64,000 nucleotides of DNA, from contig NZ_JAGKJK010000009.1 in NCBI RefSeq assembly GCF_020329435.1, forward strand, positions 1 through 64,000, given 5' to 3'. The stretch is from Bradyrhizobium hereditatis (GTDB taxonomy: Bacteria; Pseudomonadota; Alphaproteobacteria; Rhizobiales; Xanthobacteraceae). The notes under the pieces were generated by a model that saw nothing but the letters and a program-made list of their open reading frames with translations, did no database searches and was not told the DNA's origin. The position numbers and the translations under genes were made by a program. The number at the start of each line of letters is the position of its first letter. Within the stretch, counting starts at the first letter, position 1. Positions 57,210-64,000 of the stretch are shown here, in pieces.

Positions 57210-60200
57210 ATGAACGAAGTAGAAAAACGCGAACTGTTCGAACAAGAGCGGAAAATCTTCGAAGCCGGGGTACAGCGTGCTGACAAGCGATCCGGCTCCT
57301 TCAATTTCTTGACCTGGCCGTTCTTCATTGCCCCGCTGATTGCCCGCGACGAGTTTCTTGTCGGCATTTTCAAACCGGCGGCGGCCGAGCAGGAGGTCGC
57401 CAAAAAGGTTCAGGCAGGCGCCGCGCCGCAGGAGGCGAATGACCATCTGCCGGCGATTGATCGTGCGAAAACGCGCGCAGAGGATGAGACGGCCAAAAGG
57501 CCCGCCGCCTCGTCGGAGGCGCGTGCGGCCCAACTCGATCCGACGGGGCTTTTGGCGCAGCCGCATGACGATGCGCTCAAGCCGAGCCCCGCCCGCAGCC
57601 AAGTTGTTGCCACCGAGGGGACGGGGGCGGCGATGATGCCGAGTCCCGCCATCATAACGCTCACACCTCAATCGAAGACAGTTCCGTCAACCCGCTACCA
57701 GCGGATTCCCACCTCGGAGGCACTCAAATGCAAGGTGGGTCAACGCTCGAATCCGTTCAGTCCAACGTGCGACTCTTTCAGCCCGTCGATGATCGGCTTC
57801 GCTCCCCTGCTTGGAGCTGTCGGCAGTCTCAGCAATGACGTGGTGGGAGGCATCGCGCCGGTCGAGGTGCCGCCGCCGGTGCTCGCGACGGTGACCAACA
57901 CCCTAAGCACGCCGACCCATAACGTGGACGGCACGATCGCGCCGGTCGCAGCGCAGCCGGTGCTCGCGACGGTAACCGACACCGCGGGGACGACGGTAAC
58001 CGACACCGCGGGGACGCTGACCGATGACGTCGGCGCCACGATCGCGCCGGTCGAGGCGGCAGTGCAGCCGGTGCTCGCGACGGCGACCGACACCGTAAGC
58101 ACCTTGACCAACGACGTAGTTGACGCGATCGCGCCGGTCGAGGCGGCGGTGCAGCCGGTGCTCGCGACGGCGATCAACACCGTAAGCACGCTGACCGATG
58201 ACGTCGGCGCCACGATCGCGTCGGTCGAGGCGGGGGTGCAGCCGGTGCTGGCGCCGGCAACCGACACCGTAAGCACGCTGACCGATGACGTCGGCGCCAC
58301 GATCGCGCCGGTCGAAGCGGCGGTGCAGCCGGTGCTCGCGACGGCAACCGACACCGTAAGCACGCTGACCAATGACGTCGGCGCCACGATCGCGCCGGTC
58401 GAGGCGGCGGTGCAGCCGGTGCTGGCGACGGCAACCGACACCGTAAGCACGCTGACCGACGACGTCGGCGCCACGATCGCGCCGGTCGAGGCGGCAGTGC
58501 AGCCGGTGCTGGCGACGGCAACCGACACCGTAAACACGCTGACCGATGACGTCGACGCCACGATTGCGCCGGTCGAGGCGGCGATGCAGCCGGTGCTCGC
58601 GACCGCGACCGATACCGCGGGTGCGCTGACCGATGACGTCGGCGCCACGATCGCGCCGGTCGCGGCGCCGGTGCAGCAGGTGTTGGCGACGGTGACCGAC
58701 ACTGCGGCTACGCTGAGCGATGACGTCGACGCCACGATTGCGCCGGTCGAGGCGGCGGCGCAGCCGGTGCTCGCGACCGACACCGCGGGTGCGCTGAGCG
58801 ATGACATCGACGACACGATCGCGCCGGTCGATGCGGCAGTGCAGCCGGTGCTGGCGACGGCAACCGACACCGTAAGCACGCTGACCGATGACGTCGACGC
58901 CACGATTGCGCCGGTCGCGCCGCCGGTGCAGCCGGTGCTGGAGACGGCAACCGACATCGCAAGCACGCTGACCGATGACGTCGGCGCCTCTATCGCGCCG
59001 GTCGCGGCGGCGGTGCAGCCGGTGCTGGCGACGGCAACCGACACCGTAAGCATGCTGACCGATGACGTCGGCGCCACGATCGCGCCGGTCGCGGCGGCGA
59101 TGCAGCCGGTGCTGGCGACGGCAACCGACATCGGAAGCACCTTAACCAATGACGTGGTTGACGCGATCGCGCCGGTCGAGGCAGCAGTGCAGCCGGTGCT
59201 CGCGACGGCAACCGACACTGGAACCACGCTGATCAATGACCTCGGCGACACGATCGCGCCGGTCGAGGCGGCGGTGCAGTCAGTGCTCGCGACCGCGACC
59301 GACACCGCGGGTGCGCTGAGCGATGACATCGACGACACGATCGCGCCGGTCGATGCGGCAGTGCAGCCGGTGCTGGCGACGGCAACCGACACCGTAAGCA
59401 CGCTGACCGATGACGTCGACGCCACGATCGCGCCGGTCGCGCCGCCGGTGCAGCCGGTGCTGGCGACGGCAACCGACACCGTAAGCATGCTGACCGATGA
59501 CGTCGGCGCCTCTATCGCGCCGGTCGCGGCGGCGATGCAGCCAGTGCTCGCGACCGCGACCGACACCGCGGGTGCGCTGACCGATGACGTCGGCGCCACG
59601 ATCGCGCCGGTCGCGGCGGCGATGCAGCCGGTGCTCGCGACCGTGACCGACACTGCGGCTACGCTGAGCGATGACGTCGGCGCCACGATTGCGCCGGTCG
59701 AGGCGGCAGTGCAGCCGGTGCTCGCGACCGCGACCGACACCGCGGCTGCGCTGAGCGATGACGTCGACACCACGATCGCGCCGGTCGAGGCGGCAGTGCA
59801 GCCGGTGCTCGCGACGGCAACCGACACCGCGGGTGCGCTGAGCGATGACATCGGCGCCACGATCGCGCCGGTCGATGCGGCAGCGCAGCCGGTGCTCGCG
59901 ACGGCAACCGACACCGTAAGCACGCTGACCGATGACGTCGATGCCACGATTGCGCCGGTCGAGGCGCCGGTGCTCGCGACAGTGACCGACACTGCGGCTA
60001 CGCTGAGCGATGACGTCGACGATACGCTTGCGCCGGTCGACGCGACGGCGCAGCCAGTGCTGGCGGCGGTGACCGACAGCGCGGCTACGCTGAGCGATGA
60101 CGTCGACGACACGATCGCGCCGGTCGAGGCGACGACGCAGCCGGTGCTGGCGGCGGTGACCGACGCTGCGGCTACGCTGGCCGATGACGTAGGCGACACC

Positions 60201-61796
60201 ATTGCGCCCGTGACCGGTGACGCGGCACAGCCAGTAAGTGCAGTCAGCGACACTCTTGCGGATGCGGCGCCGGTCGTTGAGACGACCGAGCCGGTGCTCA
60301 CGACAGCAGCTGCCACCCTGAGCGACCCGACCAGCGACGTGTCAGATCCGGCCGACGCCGGGACCCTGGCCAGCGACACTCTTGCGGATGCGGCGCCGGT
60401 CGTTGAGACGACCGAGCCGGTGCTCACGACAGCAGCTGCCACCCTGAGCGACCCGACCAGCGACGTGTCAGATCCGGCCGACGCCGGGACCCTGGCCAGC
60501 GACACTCTTGCGGATGCGGCGCCCGTCGTTGAGACGACCGAGCCGGTGCCGACGACAACAGCTGCCGTCGTGAGCGATCCGACCAGCGACGTGTCAGATC
60601 CGACCGACGCCGGGACTGTGGCCAGCGACACTCTTGCGGATGCGGCGCCAGTCGTTGAGACGACCGAGCCGGCACCGACGACAACAGCTGCCGCCGTGAG
60701 CGATCCGACCAGCGACGTGACCAGCCACGTGTCAGATCCGGCCGACGCCCGAACCGCGGCCAGCGACGCTGTTGCGGATGCGGCGCCAGTCGTTGAAACG
60801 AGCGAGCCGGTGCCGACGACAACAGCTGCCGCCGTGAGCGATCCGACCAGCGACGTGACCAGCCACGTGTCAGATCCGGCCGACGCCGGGACCGCGGCCA
60901 GCGATGCTCTTGCGGATGCGGCGCCAGTTGAGACGAGCGAGCCGGCGCCGACGACAACAGCTGCCGCCGTGAGCGATCCGGCCAGCGACGTGTCAGATCC
61001 GGCCGACGCCGGGACCGCGGCCAGCGATGCTCTTGCGGATGCGGCGCCAGTTGAGACGAGCGAGCCGGCGCCGACGACAACAGCTGCCGCCGTGAGCGAT
61101 CCGGCCAGCGACGTGTCAGATCCGGCCGACGCCGGGACCGCGGCCAGCGACGCTGTTGCGGATGCGGCGCCAGAGACGAGCGAGCCGGCGCCGACGACAA
61201 CAGCTGCCGCCGTGAGCGATCCGACCAGCGACGTGACCAGCCACGTGTCAGATCCGGCCGACGCCGGGACCGCGGCCAGCGACGCTCTTGCGGATGCGGC
61301 GCCGGTGGTTGAAACGAGCGAGCCGGCGCCGACGACAACAGCTGCCGCCGTGAGCGATCCGGCCAGCGACGTGTCAGATCCGGCCGACAGCGGGACCGTG
61401 GCCAGCGACACTCTTGCGGACGCGGCGCCGGTGGTTGAAACGAGCGAGCCGGCGCCGACGACAATAGCTGCCGCCGCGAGCGATCCGGCCAGCGACGTGT
61501 CAGATCCGGTCGACAGCGGGACCGTGGCCAACGACGCTCTTACGGATGCGGCGCCGGTCGATGAGGCCGCAGGCGACGTGATCGCTTTGAAGGATGAGCC
61601 ACCGCCACCAGAAAATGCTCTGCACACCGGAACCGAGTACACCGATTACGGCGTTAACCTTAGCAGCGACAGCGCAGCTCCCCCGCAGGATACGGGCTCT
61701 TCGGCCGACGCCGCGTCGGCGTCTGACACTGCGCCGCCGCCTCCTGAGATCGTGGATACGAATCAGCCAACAGACCCTGAACTTGCTATCCTATAG
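57210..61796 (+). CDS. Giant repeat protein, probable type I secretion cargo
   Basis: The 1528-residue protein has an N-terminal ~70 residues MNEVEKRELFEQERKIFEAG and FNFLTWPFFIAPLIARDEFL, then a linker rich in Ala/Pro. About 28 copies follow of a ~29-residue unit (TATDTVSTLTDDVGATIAPV plus EAAVQPVLA, ~residues 200-1007). Then come about 10 copies of a ~41-residue unit (SDTLADAAPVVETTEPVLTT plus SDPTSDVSDPADAGT, to ~1450). The C-terminus ends NQPTDPELAIL, a short hydrophobic end as in type I secretion signals. There is no Sec signal and no GGxGxDxxx nonapeptides, so it is not a classical RTX protein. The PrtD-like exporter begins 11 bp later. Probable extracellular adhesin or matrix protein; inferred. 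Confidence 0.82.
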   Translation: MNEVEKRELFEQERKIFEAGVQRADKRSGSFNFLTWPFFIAPLIARDEFLVGIFKPAAAEQEVAKKVQAGAAPQEANDHLPAIDRAKTRAEDETAKRPAASSEARAAQLDPTGLLAQPHDDALKPSPARSQVVATEGTGAAMMPSPAIITLTPQSKTVPSTRYQRIPTSEALKCKVGQRSNPFSPTCDSFSPSMIGFAPLLGAVGSLSNDVVGGIAPVEVPPPVLATVTNTLSTPTHNVDGTIAPVAAQPVLATVTDTAGTTVTDTAGTLTDDVGATIAPVEAAVQPVLATATDTVSTLTNDVVDAIAPVEAAVQPVLATAINTVSTLTDDVGATIASVEAGVQPVLAPATDTVSTLTDDVGATIAPVEAAVQPVLATATDTVSTLTNDVGATIAPVEAAVQPVLATATDTVSTLTDDVGATIAPVEAAVQPVLATATDTVNTLTDDVDATIAPVEAAMQPVLATATDTAGALTDDVGATIAPVAAPVQQVLATVTDTAATLSDDVDATIAPVEAAAQPVLATDTAGALSDDIDDTIAPVDAAVQPVLATATDTVSTLTDDVDATIAPVAPPVQPVLETATDIASTLTDDVGASIAPVAAAVQPVLATATDTVSMLTDDVGATIAPVAAAMQPVLATATDIGSTLTNDVVDAIAPVEAAVQPVLATATDTGTTLINDLGDTIAPVEAAVQSVLATATDTAGALSDDIDDTIAPVDAAVQPVLATATDTVSTLTDDVDATIAPVAPPVQPVLATATDTVSMLTDDVGASIAPVAAAMQPVLATATDTAGALTDDVGATIAPVAAAMQPVLATVTDTAATLSDDVGATIAPVEAAVQPVLATATDTAAALSDDVDTTIAPVEAAVQPVLATATDTAGALSDDIGATIAPVDAAAQPVLATATDTVSTLTDDVDATIAPVEAPVLATVTDTAATLSDDVDDTLAPVDATAQPVLAAVTDSAATLSDDVDDTIAPVEATTQPVLAAVTDAAATLADDVGDTIAPVTGDAAQPVSAVSDTLADAAPVVETTEPVLTTAAATLSDPTSDVSDPADAGTLASDTLADAAPVVETTEPVLTTAAATLSDPTSDVSDPADAGTLASDTLADAAPVVETTEPVPTTTAAVVSDPTSDVSDPTDAGTVASDTLADAAPVVETTEPAPTTTAAAVSDPTSDVTSHVSDPADARTAASDAVADAAPVVETSEPVPTTTAAAVSDPTSDVTSHVSDPADAGTAASDALADAAPVETSEPAPTTTAAAVSDPASDVSDPADAGTAASDALADAAPVETSEPAPTTTAAAVSDPASDVSDPADAGTAASDAVADAAPETSEPAPTTTAAAVSDPTSDVTSHVSDPADAGTAASDALADAAPVVETSEPAPTTTAAAVSDPASDVSDPADSGTVASDTLADAAPVVETSEPAPTTIAAAASDPASDVSDPVDSGTVANDALTDAAPVDEAAGDVIALKDEPPPPENALHTGTEYTDYGVNLSSDSAAPPQDTGSSADAASASDTAPPPPEIVDTNQPTDPELAIL
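57813..60231 (+). repeat. About 28 tandem copies of an 87-bp coding repeat
   Basis: In-frame repeats encode TDTVSTLTDD-type helices followed by IAPVEAAVQPVLA. Most are 87 bp long; a few are shortened (e.g. TDTAGALSDDIDD copy near 58.77 kb) or extended. Neighbouring copies are nearly identical at nucleotide level, e.g. accgacaccgtaagcacgct recurs many times, pointing to recent expansion by recombination. Copy number is likely variable and prone to assembly collapse. Confidence 0.85.
60241..61560 (+). repeat. About 10 tandem copies of a ~125-bp coding repeat
   Basis: Units start with gcgacactcttgcggatgc and encode DAAPVVETTEP, TTAA and SDPTSDVSDPADAGT. Length variation comes from in-frame insertion of TSHV and loss of V or VV before ET. 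Adjacent copies 1-2 and 6-7 are virtually identical, again suggesting recent duplication. Confidence 0.85.
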
Positions 61797-61807
61797 CGGG
61801 GGCGAAC

Positions 61808-63628
61808 ATGGCGGCCGTCGAGATACTGGACAATCCGCCGCGCAGCCATTCTGCAGATCACCTTCGCGTCGCACCCGGCGGCGAGGCCCGCGACTATGTT
61901 GGACCTGTCAACCCGCTGGCCACCTGGCGTTCGGTCGCGCGCACGAACCTGATTGCGGTCGCTGCATTTTCGGTCGTCGTGAATCTGCTGATGCTCACGC
62001 TGCCGATCTACCTGTTCCAGATTTCCGATCGCGTGCTGACGAGCCGCAGCGTCGAAACACTGCTGATGCTCTCGGCTCTCGCGCTGGCGTTCATCGGCAT
62101 CCTCTCGATCATCGACATTCTGCGTCGGCAGGTGCTGGGGCGTTTTGCGACCAAGATGGAGGCGGTGCTCGGCGGTGCAGTGCTGGCGAGCAGCATCAAC
62201 AACGCCAGGGCGGGCGAGGGCGGGACCATCCAGGCGATTCGTAGCCTTCACCAGGTGCGGGGATTCATCTCGAGCCCCGTCATGCTTATGCTGATGGACG
62301 CGCCGCTCTCGCCCCTCTACTTCGGAGTCATATTTCTCATTCACCGTGATCTCGGCTTAATCGCTGTCGTGTCAGGCTTGGCGCTGGTGCTGATTGCGGT
62401 GCTCAACCAGAAGGCGACTTCGGAGCGTCTTAGCGAGGCAGGCCTGCATGCTGCTGAGGCCGATGCGGCGGCCGAGTCGCTGGCGCGAAATTCGCAGGTG
62501 ATCAATGCGATGGGAATGCTGAGCGAGAGCATTCTTCATTGGGGTCGCCGGCAGGCGCCGGCCCTGACGGTGCAGAGCCAGGCCCTTGACCGGAATTTCT
62601 GGATCAGCGGTGCGTCGAAGTTCGTCCGGCTCGTGACCCAGATCACGATCCTCGGCGTGGGCGCCTATCTGGCCCTCAACGCCGAGATCACCGGCGGCAT
62701 GATGATCGCGGCCGCAATCATCGTTGGCCGCGCGTTGCAGCCGCTCGAGGGCCTGATCGAGGGATGGCGCAGCTGCGTTCAGGCGCGATCGGCCTATCAG
62801 CGTGTCAAGCAGGCAGTCGAGTCATTCCAGCGCGAGACGCCGAAGCTGCGCCTGCCCAAGCCGCAAGGGCGCCTGACCGTGGATCGGGTCTTGTATTTGC
62901 CGCCCGGCTCGAAGGAGCCGGTGCTCAATAGTGTGTCGCTCGAGCTCGCGCCCGGAGAGTCTCTGGCCATTGTCGGACCGTCTGGGTCGGGCAAGTCGAC
63001 GCTTGCGCGCATTCTGGTGGGCTGTCTGGTGCCGACCGCCGGTAAGGTCAGGCTGGATGGAACGGAGCTGCGCAATTGGGATCGCCGCCAGTTTGGCGAA
63101 TACACCGGCTATCTGCCCCAGGAGGTCGAGCTATTTCCCGGGACGATCAAGCAGAACATCTGCCGCATGCGGGACGACCTGCCCGACGCGAGCATCTATG
63201 AGGCGGCGATATTCTCGGGCATCCACGACATGATCTGTCAGCTGCCGCAAGGATACGAGACCGTGCTCGACCGCGGGGGCGGGCCGCTCTCCGGGGGACA
63301 GAAGCAGCGCATCGCGCTCGCCCGGGCTTTCTTCGGTGATCCGTGCCTTGTCGTCCTCGACGAGCCCAACTCGAATCTCGACGCGGCGGGCGAGCTGGCT
63401 CTGACCGAGACCCTGCAGCGCGCCAAGCAGCGGAGGGTCACCGCGGTGGTGGTAACCCTCCGCCCGGCGCTGCTGAACAGCGTGGACAAAGTGCTCATCC
63501 TGCGGGCCGGACGGGCGGAAGCATTCGGATCCCCGAGCGACGTGCTGCATCGCCTGGTTCGGTCGCCCGGTGGAGCCGCCGCAGGTAAGCCGGAGCAGCC
63601 GCAACGCATCGAATCCTCTGGCCCGTGA
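61808..63628 (+). CDS. Type I secretion ABC permease/ATPase (PrtD/AprD family), H-loop His substituted
   Basis: The 606-residue half-transporter has an N-terminal extension of ~35 residues. Membrane helices follow from ARTNLIAVAAFSVVVNLLML, with the family landmark LPIYLFQISDRVLTSRSVET. The ATPase has Walker A GPSGSGKST, the Q-loop GYLPQEVELFPGTIKQNI, signature GGGPLSGGQKQRIALARAF and Walker B CLVVLDEPNSNLD. The H-loop reads AVVVTLRPALLN, with Leu (CTC) where exporters have His. It has no C39 domain, so it should recognise a C-terminal signal. It follows the giant repeat protein by 11 bp and precedes an HlyD/PrtE adaptor by 22 bp. The missing switch His would be expected to impair ATP hydrolysis. 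Confidence 0.93.
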   Translation: MAAVEILDNPPRSHSADHLRVAPGGEARDYVGPVNPLATWRSVARTNLIAVAAFSVVVNLLMLTLPIYLFQISDRVLTSRSVETLLMLSALALAFIGILSIIDILRRQVLGRFATKMEAVLGGAVLASSINNARAGEGGTIQAIRSLHQVRGFISSPVMLMLMDAPLSPLYFGVIFLIHRDLGLIAVVSGLALVLIAVLNQKATSERLSEAGLHAAEADAAAESLARNSQVINAMGMLSESILHWGRRQAPALTVQSQALDRNFWISGASKFVRLVTQITILGVGAYLALNAEITGGMMIAAAIIVGRALQPLEGLIEGWRSCVQARSAYQRVKQAVESFQRETPKLRLPKPQGRLTVDRVLYLPPGSKEPVLNSVSLELAPGESLAIVGPSGSGKSTLARILVGCLVPTAGKVRLDGTELRNWDRRQFGEYTGYLPQEVELFPGTIKQNICRMRDDLPDASIYEAAIFSGIHDMICQLPQGYETVLDRGGGPLSGGQKQRIALARAFFGDPCLVVLDEPNSNLDAAGELALTETLQRAKQRRVTAVVVTLRPALLNSVDKVLILRAGRAEAFGSPSDVLHRLVRSPGGAAAGKPEQPQRIESSGP

Positions 63629-63650
63629 GGTGACCGCGCGGGAGGACAGC

Positions 63651-64000
63651 ATGAAAGCAAAAAAGGACAGCACCGGTGAGTGGTACCGCGGCGTCCCGCT
63701 GAGCGCCAAATGGCCCATCTTTACCGGCCTCGCCATGCTGGTCGTTTGGCTAGGGTGTTTCGGTGTTTGGGCCGGAGTCGCTCCACTGAACAGTGCGGTA
63801 GTCACCTCGGGCACGTTCGTGGCTACCGGACAGAACAAGCTGGTCCAGCACCTTGAGGGCGGCATCATCCGCGAGATTGCGGTAAAGGACGGTGATGCCG
63901 TGGAGGCCAACCAGGTGCTCGTTCGCATGGACGACACCGCTGCCAACGCCAAGCTGAGGCGGTTGGTTTTAAAGAAGTATCGGCTGCTCGCCATGAAGGC
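63651..64000 (+). CDS. HlyD/PrtE-family type I secretion adaptor (5' part)
   Basis: GGAGGACAGC precedes the ATG at 63651. The first ~116 residues show a cytoplasmic start MKAKKDSTGEWYRGVPLSAK and one membrane helix (WPIFTGLAMLVVWLGCFGVW). The first lipoyl half is NKLVQHLEGGIIREIAVKDG followed by DAVEANQVLVRMDDTAANAK, the diagnostic VQHLEGGIIxEIxVxxGxxV motif of PrtE/AprE adaptors. The coiled coil begins at RRLVLKKYRLLAMK as the window ends. It completes the exporter with the PrtD-like gene. Confidence 0.93.
   Translation, partial: MKAKKDSTGEWYRGVPLSAKWPIFTGLAMLVVWLGCFGVWAGVAPLNSAVVTSGTFVATGQNKLVQHLEGGIIREIAVKDGDAVEANQVLVRMDDTAANAKLRRLVLKKYRLLAMK

Noticed and set aside
60424..61464. Second long antisense frame rich in Arg/Pro/Ser
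   Set aside because: Same cause as above; a shadow of the second repeat block with implausible composition.
57813..61560. CRISPR-like regular repeats
   Set aside because: Units are 87 or ~125 bp, contiguous, in frame and translated, with no unique spacers and no cas genes nearby.
57740..61642. A 1300-codon open frame on the minus strand, antisense to the giant repeat protein
   Set aside because: It is the mirror of the 87-bp and 125-bp repeats: repeated GC-rich codons leave the opposite frame open. It has no ribosome site, and its product is a low-complexity Ser/Ala/Val polymer.
1..64000. tRNA, rRNA, riboswitch or replication-origin signals
   Set aside because: No cloverleaf-type CCA-adjacent sequences, rRNA cores, known aptamer motifs or iteron/DnaA clusters were recognised by eye. 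Structured RNAs could be missed without covariance searches.

Overview
The window looks like a chromosomal accessory region from a high-GC alphaproteobacterium of the Bradyrhizobium / Nitrobacteraceae type. The grounds are strong GC bias at third codon positions, Shine-Dalgarno-led ATG, GTG and TTG starts, and rhizobial small-protein families (a DUF3551-like fragment, a CsbD-like fragment, a CPCC protein). No rRNA or tRNA gene was recognised. I ran no database search, so family names rest on motif reading.

Layout. 1-9.5 kb: the 5' end of an IS transposase, an interspersed ~120-bp repeat, a CPCC protein, an LGFP-repeat metallophosphoesterase, an FG-GAP exported protein followed by a decayed copy of the phosphoesterase 3' end, and a frameshifted TPR gene. 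9.5-11 kb: a tyrosine recombinase next to a truncated formylglycine-generating-enzyme-like lipoprotein. 11-16 kb: a minus-strand operon (epoxide hydrolase, cupin, alpha/beta hydrolase, SDR, cupin, AhpD-like). 16.4-27.9 kb: a winged-helix/STAND-ATPase regulator, a LolA-like unknown, a hydrolase-VOC-FMN reductase operon, an RND efflux pair and MsrA. 28-35.3 kb: a MaoC-like protein, a TetR repressor with two operators, a glutaredoxin-thioredoxin reductase fusion (frameshifted), a thioredoxin-MsrB fusion, a second MsrA, a SemiSWEET-like protein, a flavin reductase with a sulfite-oxidase-like molybdoenzyme, and a cytochrome P460. 36.3-44 kb: a second STAND regulator, an HSL-family hydrolase lacking its nucleophile serine, a third, broken STAND regulator, a small Cys protein and GAPDH. 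44-50.5 kb: a gene graveyard with small exported proteins. 50.7-64 kb: two type I secretion modules.

Two themes stand out. First, six promoters between 16 and 42 kb (plus one weaker site) carry the same array of tandem 10-bp units (TAACAGCGTC / TAACAACGCT / TAACGAGCNN), always 55-110 bp upstream of a start codon. They sit beside three paralogous OmpR-type-winged-helix STAND regulators. I infer one regulon of hydrolases, redox/flavin enzymes, efflux and haem protein, plausibly for electrophile or oxidant stress.

Second, at 50.7-64 kb a C39-peptidase ABC exporter, an HlyD adaptor and a 60-residue double-glycine-leader peptide form a bacteriocin-type export operon. It lies back to back with an ECF sigma factor, a 159-residue acidic protein, a 1528-residue repeat protein, a PrtD-like ABC exporter and an HlyD/PrtE adaptor. 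The C39 exporter ends in a Cys-enriched tail that is nearly a copy of the middle of the 159-residue protein, linking the two modules physically and by descent.
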